From assembly GCA_945992255.1 (NCBI GenBank), contig CAMFVQ010000061.1, positions 1 to 51,822 on the forward strand: 51,822 nucleotides of DNA. The letters run 5' to 3'. Under the pieces are notes generated by a model that saw only the letters and a list, made by a program, of their open reading frames with translations, had not been told where the DNA came from and searched no databases. A program made the position numbers and the translations under genes. Below are positions 1 to 11,500 of this stretch, in pieces. Position 1 is the stretch's first letter. Each line of letters opens with the position of its first letter. This stretch comes from an uncultured Clostridia bacterium. GTDB lineage: Bacteria; Bacillota; Clostridia; Christensenellales; UBA3700.

Positions 1-66
1 GTAGTATAACTATATTATTATAAGAAATCATAGATAATAGATTTTATATAGTTAAGGTTTGGAAGA

Positions 67-825
67 ATGAAAAAATTGAACAAGAGAGAGTTTGAGAGCG
101 AAGCTGATTGTACTATATTGCAAGTCACTGCGCTATATAAGAGATATGGCAAGAATGCTGATTTTGCCATATCTGATATTTCATTCCAATGTACCCAAGG
201 TGAGATTGTAGGTGTGCTAGGCATCAATGGCGCAGGCAAATCAACTACACTCAAATGTATTACAGGAATGATACCTATCACCAAGGGAAGCGTCAAGATA
301 TGTGGTTATGATATCGAAAAAATGCCACTGCACGCCAAGAAGAATTTTTCTTTTGTCAACGACAGCCACTCGGTATTTGTCAAAATGACAGGAAAACAAT
401 ATTTGACTTTTATGGCAGATGTTTACAAAGTGCCATACGAAGAAAGAGAACAACTTGTAGCTAAGCTAGATGAGATTTTCAAACTTGGAGATGACATCAA
501 CAAACTTATCGAGAGTTATTCTCACGGAATGAAGCAAAAAATATGTATGATGGGTTCACTTATGCACAATCCAAAGCTTTGGATACTCGATGAGCCAATG
601 ATTGGTCTTGACCCACGCACCCAAGGAGCGGTCATTGATTTTATGAGAAGCTATGTCGAGAGTGGCAAAACAATTTTGTTTTCGTCACACAATCTGGACT
701 TGGTAAGACGCATTTGCGACAGAGTAGTCATCATCAAGAAAGGTAAGTTGGTTGCCGATATTGTGATGAACGATGAGTTGCGTAGTCAAAGTACCTTGTT
801 CGAGAGCTATTATATAGGGGAATAG
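67..825 (+). CDS. ABC transporter ATP-binding protein
   Basis: This is the cytoplasmic ATPase of an ABC-2 type exporter, 252 residues. Walker A (GINGAGKST) lies at residues 52-60, the signature (SYSHGMKQK) near 150-158, Walker B (LWILDEP) at 171-177 and the switch histidine in SSH near 208, so all motifs needed for ATP hydrolysis are present. The signature is the SHGM variant common in ABC-2 exporters. The N-terminal 18 residues before the ATPase fold are longer than usual. An AAGG lies 9 nt before the ATG. One nucleotide separates its stop from the next gene, so it heads a translationally coupled operon running to 11865. The exported substrate is unknown; the two surface proteins encoded downstream are the obvious partners, but that is inference. 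Confidence 0.93.
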   Translation: MKKLNKREFESEADCTILQVTALYKRYGKNADFAISDISFQCTQGEIVGVLGINGAGKSTTLKCITGMIPITKGSVKICGYDIEKMPLHAKKNFSFVNDSHSVFVKMTGKQYLTFMADVYKVPYEEREQLVAKLDEIFKLGDDINKLIESYSHGMKQKICMMGSLMHNPKLWILDEPMIGLDPRTQGAVIDFMRSYVESGKTILFSSHNLDLVRRICDRVVIIKKGKLVADIVMNDELRSQSTLFESYYIGE

Positions 826-826
826 T

Positions 827-1741
827 ATGCTAGGAGTGTTGCTCAAAAAAAGACTGATAGAAAAATTTTCTGGTCTAAAAAAAGGTCGCAAAAATTTCGA
901 TATTGTCGGAATTGTGTTGACTATAGTTTTGACAGCGCTCATTACATACATAGCGGTCAGTGCCTATGCCAAGTTTGTACAAAAGTATTGTGAACTGAGA
1001 ATTTACAATGTGCCTGATGTGCCTGCAAGAATGTACGAAATGATGACACTTGCCTATGCGGTAGTGTTGGTGGCGAGCATAATAGGTGCAACCCTCAGTC
1101 TAAATAGAGCTATTTTTGAAAGTGACGACAGAAGCATATTGATTACTTTGCCTATCAAGTCGTCTATTATTTTTTTATCAAAACTCGTAGAAGTGTATGT
1201 CAAAGAGCTTATCAAGACAGCAATCGTTATTTTGCCTATCAACATTGTATTCAAGATGATGACAGATGTCGGCAAAAGCTATATTTGGTTGTCCTTGCTG
1301 GTTTGTGTGCTTATGCCAATCATATCTTTGTCATTTGCTTCGGTATTGTGTTTGCCATTCTACTATGCAAAGAGATTTTTCAGTTCCAACAACGTGTTGT
1401 TGTTCGTGACAGTGACTGTATGTTTGGGATTGGTATTTGCAGCTTATGCTCGCTTGTTGGGCTTTGTCAAAACACTTTTGGTGACAGGCGAAATCAAGTT
1501 CTTCTTTTCGAGTGCAACACTCGAAATCATCAACAAAATGACCAAAAGGCTTTTCCCTGCCAATTTGCTTGCCAAAGTCGTGCTAGGTCAGTCATTGGTT
1601 AAAAACTTGTTGATAGTGTTGGCAATGGTGGCAGTTTTGGCAACGGTAGGATATCTAATCGTCTTGTTGCTCTACAACAAGCAACCAAGTCACGCAGTCT
1701 ATCTAGTAGCAAAAAAGCTTACAAAGCCAACAGCAAGATGA
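827..1741 (+). CDS. ABC-2 type permease, N-terminal half (split permease)
   Basis: This is an integral membrane protein of 304 residues with about six hydrophobic segments, for example near residues 25-48, 72-92, 150-175 and 190-212, and one close to the C-terminus. It has no ATPase motifs. It starts 1 nt after the ATPase gene and its TGA stop overlaps the ATG of the next gene (ATGA). From family knowledge, many Firmicutes carry an ABC-2 permease of about 540-570 residues in which a half like this is followed by a charged linker and a second six-helix half. Here the second half is a separate reading frame, so the two products probably assemble into one permease. Substrate is unknown. Confidence 0.85.
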   Translation: MLGVLLKKRLIEKFSGLKKGRKNFDIVGIVLTIVLTALITYIAVSAYAKFVQKYCELRIYNVPDVPARMYEMMTLAYAVVLVASIIGATLSLNRAIFESDDRSILITLPIKSSIIFLSKLVEVYVKELIKTAIVILPINIVFKMMTDVGKSYIWLSLLVCVLMPIISLSFASVLCLPFYYAKRFFSSNNVLLFVTVTVCLGLVFAAYARLLGFVKTLLVTGEIKFFFSSATLEIINKMTKRLFPANLLAKVVLGQSLVKNLLIVLAMVAVLATVGYLIVLLLYNKQPSHAVYLVAKKLTKPTAR

Positions 1742-2490
1742 AACAAAGTCCAATGCTTGCGACCTTGCTTCTAAAAGAATATCGACTTATTTATCACACT
1801 CCCAACTATGCAATATCGTATTTTTCGGTGGCAATTATTATGCCGATGATGGTACATTTTTGTTTGGATATTGGTGTCAATATGTTGTCCTCAATGGTTA
1901 TTGTTAGGGCAGACTTTGAGTTGGCACTTTTCGTGGTGGTGTTGTTCGGTGCTTTGACCAACACTTTTTGTGCGACCAACATAAGCCGTGACGGAAAGAT
2001 TTTCTATTCTCTAAAAACTATGCCAATTCGCCCTAGTGAAATACTTGGAGCAAAGATATTGTTCAGCAGTATCGTATCTACTTGGACGGTGATGGTCAGC
2101 TCAATTATCATTGTTTCTACTCATATAGTAAGTGTGGGGCAAGGTATATTTATTTTTGTGATAGGCACATTGTTGGGCATAGGGCAAGTATGCTTTGCAA
2201 CTCGCAAAGACCTCAACAAACCAAGATTTTTTGCAGATGAGGACAATGAAGTAAAAGAGTCCAACAGCACAGTATCCACAATCATTTTGTTCGGAATACT
2301 CAATTCTTTGATTTTGGGTGGAGCACCGCTGTATTATCAAGTGTTCAAAGGAATACAAGGCAAGTCAACAATGCTATTTACTTATCTATTCTCCAGCATT
2401 TATACCTTGGTGGTAGTAGGAATGGCGGTTGCATATCTCTTTGTGGGACTGAGAAAGAGATTTGTCGAAATGTCGGAGGGAGAAGCATGA
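1738..2490 (+). CDS. ABC-2 type permease, C-terminal half
   Basis: A 250-residue membrane protein with about six hydrophobic segments (near 25-48, 58-78, 108-128, 133-152, 180-200 and 218-240). It opens with a short amphipathic stretch (LLLKEYRLIYHTPNY) that in single-chain ABC-2 permeases follows the central linker. It overlaps the previous gene by 4 nt (ATGA) and the following surface-protein gene by 4 nt (ATGA), which implies translational coupling and a fixed ratio of products. The frame differs from that of 827-1741. There is no homopolymer at the junction, so a sequencing slip is unlikely and a true gene fission is the better reading. Confidence 0.83.
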   Translation: MKQSPMLATLLLKEYRLIYHTPNYAISYFSVAIIMPMMVHFCLDIGVNMLSSMVIVRADFELALFVVVLFGALTNTFCATNISRDGKIFYSLKTMPIRPSEILGAKILFSSIVSTWTVMVSSIIIVSTHIVSVGQGIFIFVIGTLLGIGQVCFATRKDLNKPRFFADEDNEVKESNSTVSTIILFGILNSLILGGAPLYYQVFKGIQGKSTMLFTYLFSSIYTLVVVGMAVAYLFVGLRKRFVEMSEGEA

Positions 2491-5400
2491 AACAAAAAGT
2501 ATTGGCCTTGGTGATGATTGTACCGCTTATATTCATGATTGCACTTTTCTCTGTGGGCAAAGTGGCAAGTATTTTTGTGGATATTCCTGCATCAGGCATA
2601 TCCATTACTACTCAGACCCAAGACGGCTTTATCGATGTTGATTTGGCGAACTACACCAATGATATTTATCTAAAAGCCAATGTAGAGCCTGCCGGTGCGA
2701 AAAACAAAGCATATAGGTTCGAGGTGAGTGCGCTAGAAGATGAAAAACAAGCCGATATCAAGATAGAAGATGATGGCAGGTTGGTTATCAACAGCGATGG
2801 CAAAGCAAAAATCACGGCTGTGTCAGCCGACAAGGGATTTAAGGACAGTATAATTGTTTCGGCGTACAGCACCAAAGTTTTGTTCGTGACACCACAAGTG
2901 GAAGATGTGATGTACAACAAATTGGAATTGCACAAAACTGACAGCGGTTACAACTTGGAAATGACAACTGGCGAATATGAATTCGACTCGCTTATTTATC
3001 CAAAAGAAATTGCGGGTACGACCACTATTTGGAATTCTGACAATTCCAATGTGTTGGAAATCAACAAGGTAACAGGTAAAGCCAAAGCCAAACTATCAGG
3101 CAGTGCCAAAGTTACCCTAAGATGCCCAAATGGTGCAAAAGGTGATATCTATACCGATATCAACGTCACTGTTAGACCTATCGTGTCCAATACAGGACTT
3201 GCAATCAACGGACTTCAAAACAACACTATCATGTGTAGTGAAACGAGTAGCAAGATAGAATTTTTGTTGGAAAAGACAGATGACAGAGCAGGTGAGATAG
3301 TCATTGGGGGCAGTGATATAGCTAGTGTTTTGTCCACCAAAATAACACCTTTGGCAGATAGACAATACTTGGTAACTTTGGTCATCGACAAAGACCATGC
3401 ACCAAAGATGAATCTAGATGTGAGTGTAGGTGGAGGGGCAAGCAAGCTACAACTCAATTTTCAACCACACGATATCAAAGTATATACTTCGTACGACAAA
3501 TCGGGCAACGGCGATATCAATCAAATTATCAAATCCAAAGTTTTGTATGTGACAGAAGGTATTCCTTATGAAGATGGCTTGACTTATAAGTGGAGTGTAG
3601 ACAGCGATGTACTCAGTCTTGATGTCAAAGAAAATACAGCATTGTGCAGTATCATTGCCAACAAGACAGGCAGTGCGACAATCACTATCCAAACATTCAA
3701 AAACTCGATACAGGTCGGTGGAAATGTTCAGAAAGTCATCAATGTAGTCAAGGGTGTTTATGCAGTTGATTTCGTGGACAATGCGGTTACTTATGGCATA
3801 GAGAACTTGCTTACCGTAGGCAATCAGACTATCAAAAACAATGCTTATTCTACCTATCGCCAAGAGCTGAAAATCAAGATGACAACTGAGAGCGGTGTAG
3901 AATATTACAGTGGAGCAGATCTAAGCTTTGGAAGTGACAATATGGACATTTTGAAGCCATTTGTTACACTCGATAATTTCAAAGTAGATGTAGTCGGCAC
4001 TGGTATAACAAATATCCGAGCTGCATGGAGCTATGGTGACTACTTTGGAACGCAAGTGAGTAGCAAAATCAAGCTCAGAGGTGTGAGCGGTGGCGTAGTC
4101 GTGGACAACTATGCGGACCTATGCAAAGCCACGGAAGATGGAAACAAGGTCGTGTTGAATCAAGATATTATGCTTGGCAAAGCAGGAATGAGTATAGAAG
4201 AACTAAAAAGAAACGTGCATATTATGCCAACGACTTTTGACTGGCAATTCTATGCCAACAAGGGCGAGGCAAAGCCATTCGTCAACTATATCATAGAATT
4301 CAAGAACGATATATTCGGCAATGGACACTCTCTCAATGCGGACTATTTTACTCAGGCAACAGACCCTACAGGTATGCCGTTGTTGTTCAAAGGACCGCTC
4401 GACTTTGTGGCGATCCATACAGCATCAGTCAAAGCGCAAGACAACATTGTCTTTTTGGTACGCAACGACAACGTACTTATCAACAATATTGACCTCAAAG
4501 GTTGCTCCGATGAGTCATTGATTGGCGATGAAGGCTTTGACCTAAACAGGCTAAATTATACAGGAACAACACTGGAAATTATGTCCAATTGTCGCTTGCT
4601 CAACAGTCGTGTATCCAATGGTAGAACAGTGGTGAGAAGTTTTGGCAGAGTAATACTCGACCAAAGTCCTATTGTCACTGACCAAAATCAAATAAATGCA
4701 GACAAAGAACGAATTGTGGTGGATATCGAAAGCTGTATCCTATCCCAAGCTAGAGAATTTATTCTCAAAGTAGGTAGCAATAGAGCAGTGCTTGCCCAAG
4801 GCAATTCGGAAGATACATTCAGAATAACAAAGTTGTTGAAACCAAATGGTACTCCTTATGATATTTGTGATCCACGTAATGTACAAGATGATGACTATTA
4901 TCACAATATTGTGTTGACTGATATCACCTTGACCAATTGTGCATTCATGACAAGTGGACTTTTCTCAGTCGGCATCGAAACTCACTTTTCTGGACCAATG
5001 TTGAGTGGTTACAGCTCCCTAAATCCAACATATTGGAGCAAACTAGCCGCCACATCAATGGGAACTATCGTGAGAGTCAAAGAAGATATCAAGCTTTTGG
5101 ACTGGAAAGAATTGGACAAAGTTGACAGCTCGACACTTATCGAAACTTCCAACAATGCACAAGCATTCTTGACTTTGAATGTGTCGGCTATGATTGGCAA
5201 GGCTGCCAACGTAAATGAAAAGTATAAAGAACTCATAGATTGTGTAGGAGATGTATCTTATGTACATGGAGGAATTGTATTCTATGGTGGAGGCTTCAAC
5301 TATGGCTGTTTGGATATGACACAGGCTATTTGCGAAAAGCTAGGTAGATACAATGTCAATCTGTCAGTGCTGGCACAAGGAGTCAACCAAGACATCAATG

Positions 5401-5552
5401 ACCCATTGTATCTGCAAGGTACAATGCTTCCACAGGCTGCCGGAACAGGCGACTTTGTGTTCTTTATGTACAACAAAAACAGTGTAAATAATTTTGAATT
5501 GCAGCAACAATACAAGGCTGACGGCATTGTAATCCCTGCTGCAAAGGTGTAG
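2487..5552 (+). CDS. membrane-anchored Ig-like (Big_2) and beta-helix surface protein
   Basis: A 1021-residue extracytoplasmic protein. Residues 5-27 form a hydrophobic segment without a clear lipobox or cleavage site, so the protein is either secreted or held by an N-terminal anchor. Residues about 30-240 read as bacterial Ig-like modules of the Big_2 type (for example the IWNSDNSNVLEINKVTGKAKA stretch). More beta-sandwich sequence follows. From about residue 540 (VVDNYADLCKATEDGNKVV) the pattern becomes a right-handed beta-helix, with short repeated strands. There is no LPXTG motif at the C-terminus. The gene overlaps the permease gene by 4 nt, so it is probably a dedicated partner or cargo of the ABC system. 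Enzymatic activity is not evident. Confidence 0.8.
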   Translation: MKQKVLALVMIVPLIFMIALFSVGKVASIFVDIPASGISITTQTQDGFIDVDLANYTNDIYLKANVEPAGAKNKAYRFEVSALEDEKQADIKIEDDGRLVINSDGKAKITAVSADKGFKDSIIVSAYSTKVLFVTPQVEDVMYNKLELHKTDSGYNLEMTTGEYEFDSLIYPKEIAGTTTIWNSDNSNVLEINKVTGKAKAKLSGSAKVTLRCPNGAKGDIYTDINVTVRPIVSNTGLAINGLQNNTIMCSETSSKIEFLLEKTDDRAGEIVIGGSDIASVLSTKITPLADRQYLVTLVIDKDHAPKMNLDVSVGGGASKLQLNFQPHDIKVYTSYDKSGNGDINQIIKSKVLYVTEGIPYEDGLTYKWSVDSDVLSLDVKENTALCSIIANKTGSATITIQTFKNSIQVGGNVQKVINVVKGVYAVDFVDNAVTYGIENLLTVGNQTIKNNAYSTYRQELKIKMTTESGVEYYSGADLSFGSDNMDILKPFVTLDNFKVDVVGTGITNIRAAWSYGDYFGTQVSSKIKLRGVSGGVVVDNYADLCKATEDGNKVVLNQDIMLGKAGMSIEELKRNVHIMPTTFDWQFYANKGEAKPFVNYIIEFKNDIFGNGHSLNADYFTQATDPTGMPLLFKGPLDFVAIHTASVKAQDNIVFLVRNDNVLINNIDLKGCSDESLIGDEGFDLNRLNYTGTTLEIMSNCRLLNSRVSNGRTVVRSFGRVILDQSPIVTDQNQINADKERIVVDIESCILSQAREFILKVGSNRAVLAQGNSEDTFRITKLLKPNGTPYDICDPRNVQDDDYYHNIVLTDITLTNCAFMTSGLFSVGIETHFSGPMLSGYSSLNPTYWSKLAATSMGTIVRVKEDIKLLDWKELDKVDSSTLIETSNNAQAFLTLNVSAMIGKAANVNEKYKELIDCVGDVSYVHGGIVFYGGGFNYGCLDMTQAICEKLGRYNVNLSVLAQGVNQDINDPLYLQGTMLPQAAGTGDFVFFMYNKNSVNNFELQQQYKADGIVIPAAKV

Positions 5553-5559
5553 GTGTAAT

Positions 5560-8500
5560 ATGAGAGTTTGGAAAGGAAAAGTAGGTTTGTTAATAGTGGT
5601 AGCAATGCTAATATGCTTAACTTTGTTCACAGCAACAGCATGTTCGGTTGTTACAACGGAAAGCGAAATAACTTACAAAGACGGCGACACAATTCTTCGT
5701 ACAGCAAAATTGTCCGAAGGGTGGAATTATGTGCCAGAAAAAGAGGGTTACAAGTTCGAGGGGTGGTTCATTGACCAAGAACTACTCAACCCACAAGTTG
5801 GCATTCCAAGTGAAACATGTAATTTGTATGCCAAGTGGAGCGTGCTTGTCTTTGAGGTAAAATTTTATGACAGCAAGGGTAATATTTTGCAAGTTGGTGG
5901 CAAAGATAGCCAACAAGTAGAATATAACAATGCTGCCATTGCACCTGAAGTGCCAATGTTGGAAGGTAAAGAGTTCTTGGGTTGGAGTGCAGAATTTGAC
6001 CATATAAAATCCAATTTGGAAATTTATCCACGATACAAAAATAGTGCTGAGATAGAGAAAGTCAAACTCCAATTCTTGGATTTGGAAGGCAATACTATTA
6101 TGGAAAAAGAAATGGAAAAAGGAAGCAATATTTTTGTATTTGCCAACACTGCCAACGAAAAGATTGAAGAAAACATACCAAACGGATTTTTGTTCGACAC
6201 TTGGTGCATAGATGAAGCAAAACAAAATGCGGCAATTATTGATGACCAAACAACCATAGAACAAGACCAAGTATATTATCCAAGACTAAGACTTGCGCCA
6301 ATCTCAGTGACAAGCGTGACAGCCGACAAACCAGTGTTCGGATATACACCTGATTCTGTGGTGACTTTGAGTGCGTTGTTCAATCGAACTGAGAATATCA
6401 ATTATACAATGAAGTGGTATATCAAGCAAAACAACACACTTGTTCCAATTGACAGCGAGAGTGACACTCTCACCCTCAACGGACTTGAAGTAGGTCAATA
6501 CACTTATGTGTTCGAGCTTGTTGCCAATGTTGCAGGTATGACAGTTGTCAGTGCAACGAGTGAAGTGAGCGTAGTGGTGGAAAATGGCGTTCTCAGCGGT
6601 ATCACTGCCCAAGATGCAAGTTTTGTATATGATGCTACCAACCACAATATCGAGTTGAGCGGAATTTTGGCAGGCGACAAAGTTAGCTATAGACTCCAAG
6701 GTGAAGAAGAATTTGTAGAAGAGTTGTCTGTGATAAATGCAGGCGAATATAAGATAGAATACAAGGTCGAAAGAGCCAATTATGATACATTCATCAGCTC
6801 ATCAGCGACAAAACTTACTATCAACAAAGCAATGCTTACAATCAAACCTGTCGTTGCGGATATGGTGTACGGCGATGATATGGCGAAACCTAGCTATGAG
6901 ATAGAGAGCGGACTTGTAGGAAATGATGATGCAAGCGTGGTAAGCGGTGTTGCAATATTTAGCTATACCGAAAAGCCTAGTGTCGGCGAACACACTATCA
7001 GCATTTTGTCAGGCTTGACAGCTGCCAACTACAATATACAATACAATACAAGCACATTCCATGTGACCAAGAGAGATTTGAGTGTCAAAGTCAACAATGC
7101 AAGCGTTGTTTATGGTGAAGCCACTCCACAATTTGATACAGAGATTGTGGGTTTTGCAAGCGGTGAGAGCTTGGCAAATATCAACGGCACTTTGACTTTT
7201 GATACTGCATACAAACAAGGTAGCTGTGTTGGAGAATATGAGATAACTGTCAGCGGACTATCTTCTGACAATTACAATATCGTGTTCAGTGCAGGCACTT
7301 TGAACGTAACAAAGAGAATGGCTAGACTTGTTGTACAAGACAAGGCTATCACTTATGGCGACAATGTAGAATACACCGCACAAGCTGTGGATATGTATGG
7401 CGAGGATAATATTGGTGTTGTACAAAATATTGCGTACGAGTGCGATTATGTGGCAGGTAGCAATGTCGGCACATATATTATCAGACTAGCTGACGGTTAC
7501 AAGGCTCTCAACTATGATTTCGAGGTGACAGCTGGAGTTTTGACAGTCGGCAAAAAAGATTTGACAATCGTTGCTGCTTCTCCTGCAAATATCAACTATG
7601 GAAGTGAAGTCGAAGCACTTAGTTTCGAGATAAAAGGAGCTATCGAACAAGATATAGAAAAGCTCCAAAATGACATTGTGGTAAATACTGATTATGTTGT
7701 AGGTAGTCCTGTTGGAACATACATTGTTCAAACAAGTATTGACAGCCAAAAAGTAGATACATATACGCAAAATTACAATATCGGCTATATTGCAAAAGAC
7801 TTCCAAGTTTTGCCAGTTGACCTCACTATCAATGCTCAAAACAAACAAGTGACCTATGGTGATATTGCTCCAAATTACAGCGTAACATACAGCGGTTGGA
7901 CAGCAGGAGACAGCGAGAAAAAGAACGATTTTACAGGTGCTTTGAGTGTGACAAGTTCATACAAACAAGGTAGCAATGTTGGCGAGTATGACATTGTGCC
8001 AAGCGGCCTATCTTCTAAGAATTATATCATCAAATATGTTGCAGCCAAGCTCAATGTAGCTCCAAAGGATATGACGATCACCGCAGTTGCTCCAACCAAT
8101 GTGATATATGGCGACCAAGTAGAGTTGGCCTCAGAGAATGTGAGCATTGAGGGTGTATTTGCCAAAGACAACGCAAGCTTGATGAGTGACATTCAACTAT
8201 CCACTACATACACCGAAAGTGCAGTTGGCAATTTTGAAATCAATGTGTCTACCAAGAGTGTGTGGAACAACTACAATATTGTGTTTGTTGGTGCAAAATT
8301 CGATGTTGCTCCTCGTGTCATCACAATCTCGAAGAGTGCAAGCATAATGTACAACCTAAAAGGTTGGAGTGTGACAGCACAAGAGCTTACTCAAGGCAAG
8401 CTTGTTGCAGGTGACCAAGCAAGCGGAACATTGACAATCAATCCAATCCAAGCAGGCAATACATATATTGCAAGCGGTAAGGAAATGGGTGAGTTTGTTT

Positions 8501-11500
8501 GGAATGATTTTGCAATCACAAAGGGTGAAATTGATGTCACCAAATGCTATGATATCAATTATGATATCGAAATAAATGTAACCGAGTGTTCAATCAATCA
8601 TAGCGCACACAGCTACAACGGCATTTATGATGCAAAGGAACATTCTATCACTATCAATGAGCTAGAAGATGGCTCAGTTGTAGAATACAGCACAGATGAA
8701 CAAACATATTCGATGACCAACCCAACTTTTAGCAATGTAGGCAAATACAAGGTGTATTATCGCATCACCAATGCAGGTCGCCAAGTATTTGGCAATGCCC
8801 AAGTTGTTATCACCAAGGCAAATGTTGTGGTGAGCGTGGCTACTCCAAGTGCTATCACTTATGGCGACCAAGCTCCAATTTTCCAAACAAATGTGACAGG
8901 TGTTTTGGGCGGTGATATTGAAGCTATCAAAGCAAGTGTTGTGACCAGCACAACTTATGAAGTTGGAAACAATGTAGGAAGTTATGATATTGGTGCAAAA
9001 ATTGAGAATATAGACCAATTCTCCAACTACAATATCGAGTTCAAGTCGGCAAAACTTGTGGTAAACAAAAAGCATTTGACCGTGAGAGTCAATGACTTGT
9101 CTGTAGAATATGGTTCAGCTCTTGCAGGTGAGGCAGTGACATATGAGGGCTTTATCGCAGGTGAAGATGAAAAGGCTTTGGACGGAAGTCTAGACTACAA
9201 TACAGACTATGTTGTGGGAAGTGGAGTAAATGGCATTTACACAATCGAGGCAACAGGTTTGACCTCACTCAATTATGAGATTGACTTTGTCCAAGGCAAA
9301 GTAAATGTAACCAAAAAAGCTGTTACTTTGACCGCAGACAATATCAGCATAATTTATGGTGGAACACCAACATATACATACACTGCAACAGGCTTGTATG
9401 GCAACGATAGTAAGGAAGTATTCAATGGCGTAGAACTTACTTGTGATTATGTTGTAGGTGCAAATGTTGGAGATTATACAATCACTATCAGTGGAGCAGT
9501 GGCTGACAACTATGTTCCAATATTTGAGAGTGGAACATTGAATGTAAGCGCAAGAGATGCACAAGTTCTAGTAAACAACAAAAATGCAAAATTCGGCTCC
9601 AATGTCAAATTCGATAGCCAAATCGAGGGATTGATTGGTTCAGACAGTTTGAACATCAAGTATATTTGCGAATATGCAGTGGGCAAAGATGTTGGCACAT
9701 ACACCATAGTTGCGAGTGTTGCGTCAAATGCCAACTACAATATCCAAGTCATCAATGGCACACTGACCATTGTTGCAAAAGAAGTGGCTGTTGTGTGGGA
9801 AAAGGCTGACAGCTACACTTACAACAAGGCTGACCAATCAGCCGACGTTAAGGCATATTTTGTGGATATAAATGAAGAAAAAGTATATTGCAATGTGACT
9901 TTTGCAGGTCAAGGCGAGAGTTTTAGCAATGCAGGTAATTATTCTGCAACAGCCCACAGCCCAAGTGCAAACTATGTGTTTGTCGGCAATACAACTAGCT
10001 TGGAAATGAACAAAGCCAATTATTCAGACTTTGTGCCAGAGCCACTCACAGGTGTATATGCGCCAAGCCAAACACTTGCTGATATTGAAGGAGGTGCCAA
10101 CTATAAGTGGCAAAACCCAACAATTGTGCCAACTTGCAATATAACATCGTATAAGACAGTGTTCAACAGCGACCCAGCCAACTACAACGACATCGTGTTG
10201 GATAGATCACTAGTGCTTTCCAAAGCAGTTGCAACACTCCAAACAAATATCTTTGAATTTGATTACAGCGCCAACAATACTTACACAATCAATCCAGTGG
10301 TTATGTACAACGGCGCTCCACTCAATGCGGAATTGTATTCTATCAAATATAATGGCGCAAGCAGTTGGAAACTTGCAGGAACATTCAAGAGTGGTATCGA
10401 GATAATCGCCGACAACTACCAACTTGGAGATAGTGACAACAATGTCTATGTCAAAGTTAAGTCTGTCAAGATTGGCAATGTATACTACACCATTGAGGAT
10501 GCTATACATACAGCAGTCAAAGGCAAAGTGATGATTGTGACTGCAAACACTTCTTTTGCTGATGAGAGTATCAAAGCGGCAATCTACAATGACATCAGCT
10601 ATTATACAATCAAAGCGGGTGCAGAATTGCTCGTGCCTTATGATGCCAATTATAGCAAAGTGCAAAACGAGGTTATAGAAGCGGCGACTGCACTAGGCAA
10701 CAGCTATGTTGTTTTGACTATTCCAAAGGCTATTACTTTGGAAGTTAACGGCATACTCAATGTCAACGCAAAGAGATCAGTAAGTGGAACGGCTGCCCAA
10801 GGTCATACTGGTGGCAACTATGGACAAATCACCATGCAAGCAGGCTCTAAGATAAATGTCAACAGCGGTGCAACACTCAGTTGTAATGGCTATATCATAG
10901 GCGAGGGTAATGTCGAGGCAAAAAATGGCTCAACTATATTTGACGTACTTGCTATCAAGGATTGGAAGGGTGGTGTTCGTTCTAACAGCGCCAAAGACAA
11001 AGGGTTGTTCCCATTCAACAGATTTACTATCCAAAACATTGAAGTAGCAACCAAAGTTGACTTTGGGGCAAAACTCAACGCTAGATATTATATCTCTACC
11101 TCAGTAGCAAAACCTAATGAAGTTCTCAATATTATCGGTGCAAAAGCTCTCTTTGAGGTGGCGAGCACTGACGGATATATTGTCAAAGATTTGGATGAAA
11201 AAACAAACAAGTTGAAGATTGACATATATGGACAAATATCAACCAACGATATTTCAATCAAAGTAGGTGGAACGATCTCCGCAATTACTATCAATACTGC
11301 TGATTTTGATTTTCCATTGGCAGGCAACTATGCTATCACCATACATACTGGTTCTATTATCAATTTAGGCAGCAAGTTTAAGTTCTTGCCGGGCTCATCA
11401 TTCGTGGTGGAAGAGGGGGCGACTGCCAATATCAAGAAAGGTGCAAAGGCATCATTCTATGGCGAAGGCTTTGCTTTTGCAAATGATAGTGACAAGTCAA

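Noticed and set aside
6840-9780. Possible DNA tandem repeat in the giant lipoprotein gene
   Set aside because: The modules repeat at the protein level (MBG domains), but their DNA is well diverged, so there is no long exact tandem array.
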